DNA of 64,000 nucleotides from contig JADKIU010000002.1 in assembly GCA_016722565.1 (NCBI GenBank), positions 868,001 through 932,000 on the forward strand. The letters run 5' to 3'. Shown piece after piece: positions 25,515 through 33,810 of this stretch. The notes below the pieces were generated by a model. That model was not told the DNA's origin, did no database searches, and saw only the letters and a program-made list of their open reading frames with translations. Each line of letters opens with the position of its first letter. The stretch's first letter is position 1. The position numbers and the translations under genes were made by a program. This stretch comes from Bacteroidota bacterium (GTDB lineage: Bacteria; Bacteroidota; Bacteroidia; 2-12-FULL-35-15).

Positions 25515-26228
25515 TTGAAATCGATTTTAAAATATAGTTTTATTCTCACCTTGGCGCTGAGCACCTTTTGTGCTGTTGCGCAAGACCACCGTGGAAATCT
25601 GCCAACGTATTATAAAAAACGGATGAATTTTGGATTTACGATTGGTGTCAACCGCGCCAATTTTATTATTCACGAAGCGCCACATTTCGAACGTTTTGAT
25701 ACACTTAAAAGTGTAGTATCCATACCTAAATTTGGTTTTAACCTCGGCATCGTCTCCGAATTAATGTTACACCAATACATCACCCTTCGTTTTGTACCTA
25801 ATTTATCTTTTGCTGAACGTAACCTCCAATATTCATTCGAAGGATTCGATACCATCGTCAGAAAAAAAACCATTGAATCTACCTTTTTAAATTTTCCGTT
25901 GGATTTAAAATTACGTTCAAAACGGCTTGGCAACTTTGGTGCATATATTTTAGCGGGTGGTAGCTATAGCTTAGATTTGGCATCCAAAAGAAAAGCCGTT
26001 AACAGCACCGACCCTAACGAACAAATTGTAAAACTCAAACGCGATGATTTTGGCTACGAAATTGGTGCCGGAGCAGAGTTTTATCTGGAATACTTTAAGT
26101 TTGCAATTGAAGGCAAATTGAGCATTGGAACCAGAGACTTATTAATAAAAGACAATACCATTTATTCCAACTCCATCAATAAATTGAACTCAAAAGTATT
26201 TTTGATTTCAATTACGTTTGAAGGATAA
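25515..26228 (+). CDS. porT: Type IX secretion protein PorT (outer-membrane beta-barrel)
   Basis: 237 residues from a TTG start (MKSILKYSFILTLALSTFCAVAQ, a full signal peptide). The mature part is an eight-stranded barrel pattern: MNFGFTIGVNRANFIIH, FGFNLGIVSELML, ITLRFVPNLSFAERNLQY, FLNFPLDLKLRS, FGAYILAGGSYSLDL, FGYEIGAGAEFYLEYF and KVFLISITFEG. PorT-family proteins are needed for T9SS; the position right after menG is the usual porT context. Rare TTG start and no clear promoter suggest it is read from the menG mRNA. Other PorT-like barrels exist, so this rests on sequence pattern plus context. Confidence 0.82.
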   Translation: MKSILKYSFILTLALSTFCAVAQDHRGNLPTYYKKRMNFGFTIGVNRANFIIHEAPHFERFDTLKSVVSIPKFGFNLGIVSELMLHQYITLRFVPNLSFAERNLQYSFEGFDTIVRKKTIESTFLNFPLDLKLRSKRLGNFGAYILAGGSYSLDLASKRKAVNSTDPNEQIVKLKRDDFGYEIGAGAEFYLEYFKFAIEGKLSIGTRDLLIKDNTIYSNSINKLNSKVFLISITFEG

Positions 26229-26234
26229 AGTACC

Positions 26235-26253
26235 ACAGGTTTTTAACCTGTGT
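26235..26253 (+). terminator. Hairpin after porT
   Basis: CACAGGTT and AACCTGTG pair across a 3-base loop. It begins 7 nt after the porT stop. A related imperfect copy (GACAG...CTGTC, 26286-26304) follows, so the pair may also be a small repeat family. Confidence 0.6.
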
Positions 26254-26285
26254 ATGAATAAAAAAATGAAAAATAAATTAAAAAA

Positions 26286-26304
26286 GACAGATTAAAAACC
26301 TGTC
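26286..26304. repeat. Second, weaker copy of the ACAGG..CCTGT hairpin
   Basis: GACAG at 26286-26290 pairs with CTGTC at 26300-26304; the core AAAAACCTGT matches the first hairpin on one side. Confidence 0.4.
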
Positions 26305-26337
26305 ATACATTGCACGATAAACACGTGCCTGACAACA

Positions 26338-27924
26338 ATGAAAAACGAACTCAACTTAGTCCTTTCTCCGGAAGAGGCTACCAACGATAGTGTAATAAAA
26401 TCAATCGCTGCAAAGCAATTACACCTTCCCGAATCCAACATTACTTTTATTAAAATCCTTAAACGTTCGATTGACGCACGTTCCCGCAACATAAAAATCA
26501 ATTTAAAGATTGAGGTCTATGTGAACGAACAAATGCCTGAACGTCCGAATTACAAAATCAACTATTCCAATGTTTCTTCCCAAACGCCAGTGATTGTTAT
26601 TGGAGCCGGACCAGCAGGATTGTTCGCGGCACTCGAATTGATTGAAAAGGGAATGAAACCCATCGTAATTGAAAGAGGGAAAACAGTTAAAGATAGAAGA
26701 CGTGATTTAGCCGCCATCAACAAAGAAGGAACCGTAAATCCACATTCGAATTATTGTTTCGGAGAAGGTGGCGCCGGCACCTACAGTGATGGCAAGCTGT
26801 ATACCCGCTCCACAAAACGTGGAGATATAACAAAAGTTTTGGAATTGTTCGTGGCGCATGGAGCTGATGATACTATCTTAATTGAAGCGCATCCACACAT
26901 CGGCACCAACAAACTTCCGAAAATTATTGAAGCGATGCGCCAAACCATAATCGACAATGGTGGCGAAGTGCATTTCAACACACATGTGATTGATTTGATT
27001 GTAAAAAACAACTCGATAAAAGGAGTCGTTTGCAAACAACTAGAAACAGCTACAAAAACTGAATTTATTGCCGATTCAGTCATCTTAGCTACTGGTCACA
27101 GTGCCAGAGATATTTTTGAATTACTCCATTCTAAAAACATTTTAATTGAAGGAAAAACATTTGCCATGGGTGTTCGCGTAGAACATCCACAAGCGTTGAT
27201 CGACTCCTTGCAATACCATTGCACTTTAAATGAAGTGGCAAAAAAACGTGATTTTCTCCCAGCATCTTCATACAGCTTGGTGCATCAAGCCATGGGAAGA
27301 GGCGTGTACTCCTTTTGTATGTGTCCCGGTGGAATTATTGCTCCTTGCGCCACTGAACCGGGTGAAGTAGTTACTAACGGTTGGTCGCCTTCCAAACGAA
27401 ACAATCCGTTTGCGAATTCCGGTATTGTGGTAACCATTGAACCCGAAGATTATAAAAAGTTTGAATCACAAGGGCCATTAGCAGGCTTGCGTTATCAGCA
27501 AGCCTTGGAACAAATGGCTTATACAGCAGGAGGAAGCAACGGACAAGTTGCTCCGGCACAACGATTACAAGATTTTGTGAACGGAAAACTATCACCACTC
27601 CTACCCGATGTTTCGTATCAACCCGGAATTCAATCGGCACCGTTGCATGAATTGCTTCCAACAGAAATTGGGAAACGATTGCAATTAGGGTTTGCCGAAT
27701 TTGGAAAAAAAATGCGCGGTTATTTAAGCAATGATGCTGTGATTGTGGGTGTAGAATCTCGTACATCTTCCCCTGTAAGAATTCCTCGAGACAAAGAAAC
27801 ATTGGAGCATCCTCAAATCAAAGGATTGTATCCTTGTGGAGAAGGCGCTGGTTATGCGGGAGGAATTGTATCCGCAGCCATTGATGGACAAAAATGTGCA
27901 AATGCCATTGCATCCCTAAAATAA
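26338..27924 (+). CDS. FAD-dependent oxidoreductase of the COG2509 type
   Basis: 528 residues. A ferredoxin-like N-terminal domain (1-80; LPESNITFIKILKRSIDARS) precedes the dinucleotide-binding motif VIVIGAGPAGLFAALEL (Gly89-x-Gly91-x-x-Gly94). CFGEGGAGTYSDGKLYTR, ATGHSARDIFELL, GVRVEHPQ and a C-terminal CGEGAGYAGGIVSAAIDG complete the pattern of the uncharacterised FAD dehydrogenases of COG2509. Substrate unknown. It is a stand-alone gene after the porT terminator. Confidence 0.88.
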   Translation: MKNELNLVLSPEEATNDSVIKSIAAKQLHLPESNITFIKILKRSIDARSRNIKINLKIEVYVNEQMPERPNYKINYSNVSSQTPVIVIGAGPAGLFAALELIEKGMKPIVIERGKTVKDRRRDLAAINKEGTVNPHSNYCFGEGGAGTYSDGKLYTRSTKRGDITKVLELFVAHGADDTILIEAHPHIGTNKLPKIIEAMRQTIIDNGGEVHFNTHVIDLIVKNNSIKGVVCKQLETATKTEFIADSVILATGHSARDIFELLHSKNILIEGKTFAMGVRVEHPQALIDSLQYHCTLNEVAKKRDFLPASSYSLVHQAMGRGVYSFCMCPGGIIAPCATEPGEVVTNGWSPSKRNNPFANSGIVVTIEPEDYKKFESQGPLAGLRYQQALEQMAYTAGGSNGQVAPAQRLQDFVNGKLSPLLPDVSYQPGIQSAPLHELLPTEIGKRLQLGFAEFGKKMRGYLSNDAVIVGVESRTSSPVRIPRDKETLEHPQIKGLYPCGEGAGYAGGIVSAAIDGQKCANAIASLK

Positions 27925-27926
27925 AG

Positions 27927-27934
27927 TACCTTTG
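27927..27934 (+). promoter_or_regulatory. Candidate -7 box (TACCTTTG) for the 27982 gene
   Basis: TACCTTTG matches TAnnTTTG and begins 3 nt after the upstream stop codon, 47 nt before the ATG. Confidence 0.45.
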
Positions 27935-27981
27935 TAGCCTCTAAAAAACAATAAAATACAATTACAACAAAATAGATTCCC

Positions 27982-28347
27982 ATGAAATTCATCATTCAAC
28001 TCATCATCGTCACGCTGGCTGTTCTTATTTCATCGTACATACTTCCCGGTGTTAGCATTGACGGAAACAACTTTTTAACAGCATTGGTAGTTGCTGCTGT
28101 GTTATCATTTTTAAATGCGGTTGTAAAACCAATTATGATTATTCTAACCATCCCGGTAACCATCTTTACATTCGGCTTTTTTTTATTGGTCATCAATGCA
28201 TTGATGATTTTATTGGCAGCCAAGATTGTTGATGGTTTCCATGTAGAAGGTTTTTGGTATGCACTTTTATTCAGCTTCATTTTATCGCTCGTTACTTCGC
28301 TTTTAGAAGGCGTAAAAAAACGTGACGAACACGAAGGGAATATATAG
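27982..28347 (+). CDS. Four-helix membrane protein of the phage-holin-4-2 family
   Basis: 121 residues with four membrane helices: MKFIIQLIIVTLAVLISSYI, a helix around ALVVAAVLSFLNAVV, MIILTIPVTIFTFGFFLLVI with NALMILLAAKIVDGF, and FWYALLFSFILSLVTSLL. VKPIMIILTIPVTIFTFG is the family signature. Despite the family name these are ordinary chromosomal membrane proteins of unknown role in many bacteria; no phage genes are near. Confidence 0.85.
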   Translation: MKFIIQLIIVTLAVLISSYILPGVSIDGNNFLTALVVAAVLSFLNAVVKPIMIILTIPVTIFTFGFFLLVINALMILLAAKIVDGFHVEGFWYALLFSFILSLVTSLLEGVKKRDEHEGNI

Positions 28348-28352
28348 TTGGG

Positions 28353-28403
28353 AGTTATTAGTTATTAGTTATTAGTAACGTCAGTTCGAGCGGAGTCGAG
28401 AAC
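28353..28403. repeat. AGTTATT tandem repeat plus interspersed GTCAGTTCGAGCGGAGTC element
   Basis: Three copies of AGTTATT (28353-28373) are followed by an element (28380-28401) whose core TTCGAGCGGAGTCGA recurs in inverted orientation at 30988-31008 and in related form at 58849-58872 and 61859-61886. It sits between two genes and has no coding potential. Confidence 0.75.
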
Positions 28404-28437
28404 AGTTTATTGTTATTTTAAGATTAAAAAAAATATC

Positions 28438-29258
28438 ATGATACAAGTAGGAACATACAACGAGTTGGAAGTAGCGAAAGAATTAGACTTTGGAATTTAT
28501 TTCCGTGAAGGAGATGTAGAAATTTTAATGCCTACAAAATGGGTTCCGCAAGGAACAAAAATTGGAGATGTATTGAATGTTTTTGTATTCAGAGATTCGG
28601 ATGATCGTTTGATTGCCACTACTTTAAAGCCGTTGGCTACTGCCGACACTTTTGCATTTTTAGAAGTAAAACAAGTAAATGAAATCGGGGCGTTTTTAGA
28701 TTGGGGAATGGACAAAGACTTATTAGTTCCTTTTCGAGAACAGGCACAACGCATGGAACCCGGTAAGAGTTATGTGGTATTTGTTTACCTCGATGAAGAA
28801 ACCGACCGATTGGTTGGATCCACAAAATTAAGCAGATTCATTATCAGAGAAGATGTAGATGTTCAGGAAGGCGACATCGTTGATTTGTTGATTTATTCAG
28901 AAACAGACCTTGGCTTCAATGCTATTGTAAACGACCTGTATACCGGTTTGATTTATAAAAATGAAATCTATGAAGCGATCCGTGTAGGGGATAAAATGCA
29001 AGGGTTTGTAAAACGAGTGCGGGAAGATGAAAAAATTGATTTGAGCTTACAAAAAAGTGGCTACGAATTGGTTGATGATGTAAAATGGAGAATCTTAAAA
29101 TTGATAAAAGAAGAAAACGGATTTTAGCGTTGAATGATAATAGCACACCTGAAGAAATTAAAGCGAAACTTCAGATTAGCAAGAAAGCATTTAAGAAAGC
29201 CATTGGTGCGCTTTATAGAGAACGCTTGGTGAAGCTGACAGAAAAGGAGTCGAACTAA
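28438..29258 (+). CDS. S1 RNA-binding protein (CvfB-like); frameshifted before its winged-helix domain
   Basis: Read directly, the frame stops at 29127 after 229 residues (KEENGF). Restoring one T in the run 29122-29125 continues as LALNDNSTPEEIKAKLQISK and KAFKKAIGALYRERLVKL to a stop at 29256-29258: about 273 residues, the usual CvfB length with its C-terminal winged helix. The body holds S1-like barrels: FGIYFREGDVEILMPTKWVP, EIGAFLDWGMDKDLLVPFRE, GFNAIVNDLYTGLIYKNEIY and QGFVKRVREDEKIDLSL. CvfB-type proteins bind RNA; the target here is unknown. The disruption is most simply a one-base error. Confidence 0.8.
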
Positions 29259-29273
29259 TCTAAATTAGTTCGA
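29250..29273. terminator. Perfect hairpin at the end of the S1-protein gene
   Basis: TCGAACTAAT and ATTAGTTCGA form a 10-bp stem with a 4-base loop overlapping the frameshift-corrected stop codon. The symmetric position between two convergent genes fits a bidirectional terminator. Confidence 0.6.
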
Positions 29274-29292
29274 CCCTACAAAAATCAAATTA

Positions 29293-30243
29293 TTATCCTC
29301 CGAATTGTTTTCCGAAAATAATCCCCCATTTTACTAAAAGGTAACCATTTCCTGCACCGGATATTTTCACACCTGGCATTGCGCCAATTTCAATACCATA
29401 CCCAACACCAACCTTACTGTATCTGTAGGTTTCATAACCAATATTAAAACCTATTTTCGACATTTCAACATTTCCATCCAATACATATTGATGAACCAAT
29501 TCATTGCTGGAACCAAAGTTCTCAGTCATATACACATCTTCCAATTTACTACTGGTTGCAATAAGAACATTTCCATAAAAACGTTGAAAGAACTTTGATC
29601 TTCTTAATCCTAATCCTTCAACGTCAATTTCTACATCCTCAATTTTACCGTAGGTAGGTCCTACAGACACCCACGAATAATTCATATAGGTGGTCATCCC
29701 CGACTGTGTTTGAAAAGTGCCGGATTGAGGTAAATAAGCATCTTGAACATCTACTCCCTGAGGGATCGTCATGTGACTGAATCCTTTTTTAAAACCGGCT
29801 TGAACTCCGAATATCTTATTGTATTTCGCATCTACTTTTGTGTAATAAGTGGTTTTACCATGCGATTTAAGATTAATACGAATTTTCCCTTCAGCCTCTT
29901 TCTGAAAAAAGTATCCGACAGTAGCATCAGCATTTCTTGATTTTTGAGGTTTGTAAATCGAAGACCCTTGGATATTTTCAGAAGAAGAATACTCCGCCAA
30001 ATTATCTAAATATTGATAGTCGTAATTCAAACCAACATACAGTCCGTTCAAATACAACTTTCCGCCCAACCCACCGGAGAATGTCATTCTTGAGCTTGAA
30101 ATTAAAATATCCCAAACAGCAAGTTTAGCTTGTATAAATTTTATATCTGTATTTTCTCTAGTTAAACTATATTTAACAGGATCGGTTTGTGCAGAAGAGA
30201 ACAAATGCACCGTTAGAAAAAGTGTGAAAAATATTTTTTTCAT
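29293..30243 (-). CDS. Secreted beta-strand-rich protein, probable outer-membrane barrel
   Basis: 316 residues from the ATG at 30243 (MKKIFFTLFLTVHLFSSAQ, signal peptide); a longer upstream reading to 30306 would overlap the lipoprotein gene. Aromatic-rich alternating strands run throughout: GLGGKLYLNGLYVGLNYDYQY, MTTYMNYSWVSVGPTYG, FNIGYETYRYSKVGVGYG, GNGYLLVKWGIIFGKQFG at the end. This fits an outer-membrane barrel. I do not recognise the family. It lies downstream of the lipoprotein gene on the same strand with a 53-nt gap, so an operon is likely. Confidence 0.65.
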   Translation of the reverse strand: MKKIFFTLFLTVHLFSSAQTDPVKYSLTRENTDIKFIQAKLAVWDILISSSRMTFSGGLGGKLYLNGLYVGLNYDYQYLDNLAEYSSSENIQGSSIYKPQKSRNADATVGYFFQKEAEGKIRINLKSHGKTTYYTKVDAKYNKIFGVQAGFKKGFSHMTIPQGVDVQDAYLPQSGTFQTQSGMTTYMNYSWVSVGPTYGKIEDVEIDVEGLGLRRSKFFQRFYGNVLIATSSKLEDVYMTENFGSSNELVHQYVLDGNVEMSKIGFNIGYETYRYSKVGVGYGIEIGAMPGVKISGAGNGYLLVKWGIIFGKQFGG

Positions 30244-30296
30244 ATTACAAAGTATTGAAGTATAAAATGAGTTTTTATGAATTATGTTATCTAACG

Positions 30297-30865
30297 TTAT
30301 GGACAAGCAACATTTCCTTGAATCGAATAATCAAGTCCGGTAATCCATGAATGTGCAGTACCTCCGCAAATAGTAGCATGATATACACCACCAACTTGTG
30401 TGATATATACATTCCTGCAGAAATCAAGCTCAACGTTCCTAATGAAAAATCACTGAACGACACCGTTGCTTCCGTCACACCTGGAACAGAGTTCGTGATG
30501 GAGTATGCTACAGATAAATCTGGTGAAGTATTGCCAAGTTGAATTGTATAAGATCCTGAAGAATATGAACCTGACAATGTGAAATTACTACCTGATAAAC
30601 CACAACTGGAGCCTACAGCGGCAAAATTGCTTGCCCCAATACTTACTGTATTCGCTACTGGAGTACAAGTAGGTGTCGGAACGTTACATGGCGCGCAAGG
30701 GCCGCCACAATCAATTCCGGTCTCATCCGTATCTTGATTGCCATTATAACATTGCACAGGATATTTTGCAAGTGTTTCGTTAGAGTCCAACTCTCTCAAA
30801 TCCTGCTTTCTTTTACAAGCAGAAACAGAAACAATAATCAATAATAGGATTGCCAGTTTTTTCAT
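30297..30865 (-). CDS. Lipoprotein with Cys-rich spacer; frameshift near 30411
   Basis: The ATG at 30865 gives MKKLAILLLIIVSVSACKRK, a lipoprotein signal with lipobox VSAC. DTDETGIDCGGPCAPC is a short motif often found in Bacteroidota lipoproteins. A beta-sandwich-like part follows (NFTLSGSYSSGSYTIQLG). The uninterrupted frame drifts into an implausible hydrophobic tail; adding one A near 30411 yields NVYITQVGGVYHATICGG, TAHSWITGLDYSIQGNVACP and a stop at 30297. A candidate promoter at 30887-30894 excludes the earlier start at 30889. Role unknown. Confidence 0.7.
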
Positions 30866-30886
30866 GTTTAATTTATTTAGTTTAAT

Positions 30887-30894
30887 CAAATATA
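30887..30894 (-). promoter_or_regulatory. Candidate -7 box (TATATTTG) for the lipoprotein gene
   Basis: On the minus strand TATATTTG lies 21 nt before the ATG at 30865, with a TTTG about 22 nt further upstream, close to the -33/-7 spacing. Confidence 0.55.
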
Positions 30895-30987
30895 CCTTTT
30901 TATTGTAAGAACTTTACAAAAATCGGATTATCAAACATTAATTTTGATAAAATGTAATTTATCATACAATGCGATTGACTAAGGGTT

Positions 30988-31008
30988 TTCGACTCCGCTC
31001 GAACTGAC
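30988..31008. repeat. Interspersed TTCGACTCCGCTCGAACTGAC element
   Basis: This copy is nearly the reverse complement of 28380-28401. It is flanked by GGGT and ACCC, which could extend it to a hairpin. Confidence 0.7.
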
Positions 31009-31026
31009 ACCCTAAAAGCATTCATT

Positions 31027-31498
31027 TTACTGATGATGATACGGTTCATTCTTTAAAATGGTCATTCCGCGATACAATTGTTCAACAAAAAACAATCTCA
31101 CCATTTGATGAAAAGGTCATTTTGGACAATGCGATTTTCCCATTGGCTCTTTTATAAACTGCATCTGAAAAGCCGTAAGGACCGCCCACAACCAACACCA
31201 AATTTTTAATACCTGAATTCATTTGTTGCTGCAAAAAGCCAGAAAACTCAACCGAATTGTATTCTTTACCGTTTTCATCTAATAGAATCAACTTATCCGA
31301 ACTTTCCAGTTCTTTAAACAACAACTCCCCTTCCCGCTCTTTTTGTTGTTCGATGCTTAACGCTTTTGTGTTTTTTAAGGCAGGAATGACCAAAATTTCA
31401 AACGGCACATAATGTTTCAATCGCTTTTCGTAAGCCGATATCCCTGTTATCAGATAATCTTCCTCCGTTTTACCATTCAGAATGAGCGTAATTTTCAT
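31027..31498 (-). CDS. rlmH: 23S rRNA pseudouridine-1915 N3-methyltransferase RlmH, with a 2-nt deletion
   Basis: From the ATG at 31498: MKITLILNGKTEEDYLITGI. SDKLILLDENGKEYNSVEF and LVLVVGGPYGFSDAVYKRA are the SPOUT-fold SAM-binding knot. The open frame ends early as FSSNGEIVFC; inserting two bases near 31107-31111 gives KMTFSHQMVRLFFVEQLYRG and an ending YHHQ with a stop at 31027, a 157-residue protein, exactly the usual RlmH size. The enzyme methylates pseudouridine 1915 of 23S rRNA. The lesion removes the conserved C-terminus, which is surprising for a housekeeping gene and argues for a sequence error. Confidence 0.85.
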
Positions 31499-31504
31499 AT
31501 TTCG

Positions 31505-31537
31505 TTTGTTTATCAATGCAAAAAAACTATATTTTTG
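31505..31537 (+). promoter_or_regulatory. Promoter for DUF4783-nadC (TTTG / TATTTTTG)
   Basis: TTTG at 31505-31508 and TATTTTTG at 31530-31537 are 21 nt apart. Transcription would begin near 31544, leaving a ~70-nt leader. Confidence 0.6.
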
Positions 31538-31615
31538 TGGTATAGCAAACAAAACATTGATTTAATTCAAAAATGGCTTAATAATTGCATCCTTGTTGCT
31601 AAATAATAAAACAAA

Positions 31616-32008
31616 ATGAAAATTAAATCTGCTTTCCTTTTATTCATCGTTACAGTATCTTCCTTTGCATTTACAGTGGATGTGATTGACGACATTGCAG
31701 CGGCCATTCGTTCAGGTAATCCAAAAAACATATCCAAGTTTTTTATTGACAACATCGATTTAAAAGTAATTGAACAAGAAGATGTGTACAGCAAACAACA
31801 AGCAGAAATGATCTTGAAAGACTTTTTCACAAAACATGCTGTGAAATCCTATACCGTTGCGCATAAAAGTCAGCCCAAAGCCGGATCACAATACGTGATC
31901 GGAACGCTGGAAACTGCCAATGGTAAATTCAGAACGTACTTCTTATTAAAAACCACAGGCGCTCAAACATTAATTCAACAATTTAGAATTGAAACGGAGA
32001 ATGAGTAA
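31616..32008 (+). CDS. Secreted DUF4783 family protein
   Basis: 130 residues with a signal peptide (MKIKSAFLLFIVTVSSFAFT). The mature part, IDDIAAAIRSGNPKNISKFF, VIEQEDVYSKQQAEMILKDF and GTLETANGKFRTYFLLK, matches the NTF2-like DUF4783 family that commonly precedes nadC in Bacteroidota. It is predicted to be periplasmic; the function is unknown. Its last 8 nt overlap the nadC start (ATGAGTAA), showing translational coupling. Confidence 0.85.
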   Translation: MKIKSAFLLFIVTVSSFAFTVDVIDDIAAAIRSGNPKNISKFFIDNIDLKVIEQEDVYSKQQAEMILKDFFTKHAVKSYTVAHKSQPKAGSQYVIGTLETANGKFRTYFLLKTTGAQTLIQQFRIETENE

Positions 32009-32870
32009 ACCACTAAATCCTGAACGCCTTTACCATTTTAATATCCAAAAATTTATTCAATCCGCTTTAGCGGAAGATACCGGTGATGGAGATCATACCT
32101 CTTTGGCGTGCATCCCTTCATCCGCAAAAGGCAAAGCACATTTATTGGTAAAAGAAAACGGTATTCTTGCCGGAGTCGAATTAGCTGTAGAAATTTTTAA
32201 AACAGTCGACAAGTCTTTAAAAGTAAACGTTTTCATCAAAGACGGTAGTAAAATTAAAGTGGGCGACATTGTGCTCACAGTTTCCGGAAAATCACAATCT
32301 ATTTTATTGGCTGAGCGATTGGTATTAAACTGTATGCAACGCATGAGTGGCATTGCCACAAAAACCAATCACTTGGTGCAATTGTGCAAAGGCAGCAAAA
32401 CGAAAGTAATTGATACCCGCAAAACAACACCGAATATCCGAGGATTGGAGAAATGGGCCGTGGTGCTAGGTGGTGGCGCCAACCATCGCATCGGATTGTA
32501 TGATATGATTTTAATAAAAGACAACCATATTGATTATGCTGGTGGAATTAAACAAGCCATTGATGCATCAAAAAAATATTTAAAAGCAAAAAACAAAAAA
32601 TTAAAAATTGAAGTTGAAGCGCGTAATCTGGCGGAAGTAAAAGAAATTTTATCCATTGGCGGTATCCATCGAATTATGTTGGATAATTTTTCAATAGCCG
32701 ACATTAAAAAAGCGGTGAAATTGATTGATGGCAAATATGAAACCGAAGCTTCCGGTGGAATCACAGAGAAAAATATTGGAAGTTATGCAAAATGTGGGGT
32801 TGACTTTATTTCGGTAGGTGCATTAACACATCACATTAAAAGTTTAGATTTGAGTTTAAAAGCAATTTAG
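32001..32870 (+). CDS. nadC: Quinolinate phosphoribosyltransferase (nicotinate-nucleotide diphosphorylase)
   Basis: 289 residues from the ATG at 32001. ALAEDTGDGDHTSLACIP is the standard NadC N-terminus; LNCMQRMSGIATKT, VIDTRKTTPNIRGLEKWAV and GGGANHRIGLYDMILIKDNH carry the substrate-binding Arg/Lys/His residues, and ASGGITEKNIGSYAKCGVDF the phosphate-binding loop. It converts quinolinate and PRPP to nicotinate mononucleotide in NAD synthesis. It is coupled to the DUF4783 gene and followed after 1 nt by yihY. Confidence 0.95.
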   Translation: MSKPLNPERLYHFNIQKFIQSALAEDTGDGDHTSLACIPSSAKGKAHLLVKENGILAGVELAVEIFKTVDKSLKVNVFIKDGSKIKVGDIVLTVSGKSQSILLAERLVLNCMQRMSGIATKTNHLVQLCKGSKTKVIDTRKTTPNIRGLEKWAVVLGGGANHRIGLYDMILIKDNHIDYAGGIKQAIDASKKYLKAKNKKLKIEVEARNLAEVKEILSIGGIHRIMLDNFSIADIKKAVKLIDGKYETEASGGITEKNIGSYAKCGVDFISVGALTHHIKSLDLSLKAI

Positions 32871-32871
32871 A

Positions 32872-33810
32872 ATGCAACGCAAACATATAAAGCGTTTAAT
32901 CAAAATATCTCCGATTCACAAATTCATCAAAGCGAGTCGGAAGATTGTATTACCCGGTTTTGAAGGATTATCCCTGTATATTGTCAGCAAATTTTTTTTC
33001 AAAGGAATCAAAGATGGAGCATTAAACATGCGCGCAACGTCCCTTTCCTTCAGCTTCTTTCTGGCCATCTTCCCTACCATCATCTTTTTGTTTACCCTTA
33101 TTCCTTACATCCCGATTGATAATTTCCAGGATTATCTGTTTAATCTCTTGCAAAAAATTATGCCATCGGCCGCCTTTGAAGCGACAGAAGAAACCATTGC
33201 CGACATTATTAGTAATCAGCGAAGCGGATTATTATCATTCGGTTTTTTAACTGCACTTTATTTTTCTACCAATGGTTTTAATGCCATGATTAATGCGTTT
33301 AATGAAACCTATCATGATATTGAAACCAGAAATCCATTGCAACAGCGACTGGCCTCTTTTTACATGCTTTTTTTAACGGTGATTTTATTGTCGACTTCCA
33401 TTACCATTTTAATTTTCGGGGAATTCGGCTTAAATAAAATTGAAATGAATAACAATGGACTGTATTATGTCTTATCCTTCCTGAAATGGTTAGTTTTAGG
33501 AATGTTGTGTTATGCGATTATCTCGTTTAACTATTTCTTAGGACCAAAAAGGAAACAAGGCTGGCGGTTTTTCTCTGCAGGATCGATGTTTGCAACGGTA
33601 TTAATCATACTTGCTACAGTAATCTTTACCTATTACGTAAATAACTTTGGGAATTACAATAAGCTCTATGGCTCCATTGGAACATTGATTGTGATCTTGA
33701 TGATGATTTACATCAATTCACTTATTTTGTTGTTGGGATTTGATTTAAATGCCAGCATTCGAAGTGCAAAAAAACACCAAGATACATACCTGAAGCAAAT
33801 ACGTCATTAA
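32872..33810 (+). CDS. YihY/BrkB family inner-membrane protein
   Basis: 312 residues. After a basic amphipathic N-terminus come six membrane helices; NMRATSLSFSFFLAIFPTII, FSTNGFNAMINAFNETYHD, FNYFLGPKRKQGWRFFSAG and FGNYNKLYGSIGTLIVILMM are the family signatures. The protein was once called ribonuclease BN by mistake; its real role is unknown. It begins 1 nt after nadC and its end overlaps the convergent TerC gene by 4 nt. Confidence 0.9.
   Translation: MQRKHIKRLIKISPIHKFIKASRKIVLPGFEGLSLYIVSKFFFKGIKDGALNMRATSLSFSFFLAIFPTIIFLFTLIPYIPIDNFQDYLFNLLQKIMPSAAFEATEETIADIISNQRSGLLSFGFLTALYFSTNGFNAMINAFNETYHDIETRNPLQQRLASFYMLFLTVILLSTSITILIFGEFGLNKIEMNNNGLYYVLSFLKWLVLGMLCYAIISFNYFLGPKRKQGWRFFSAGSMFATVLIILATVIFTYYVNNFGNYNKLYGSIGTLIVILMMIYINSLILLLGFDLNASIRSAKKHQDTYLKQIRH

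Noticed and set aside
27982..28347. Prophage remnant because of a phage-holin family protein
   Set aside because: The family is common in chromosomes without phages, and no other phage gene is present.
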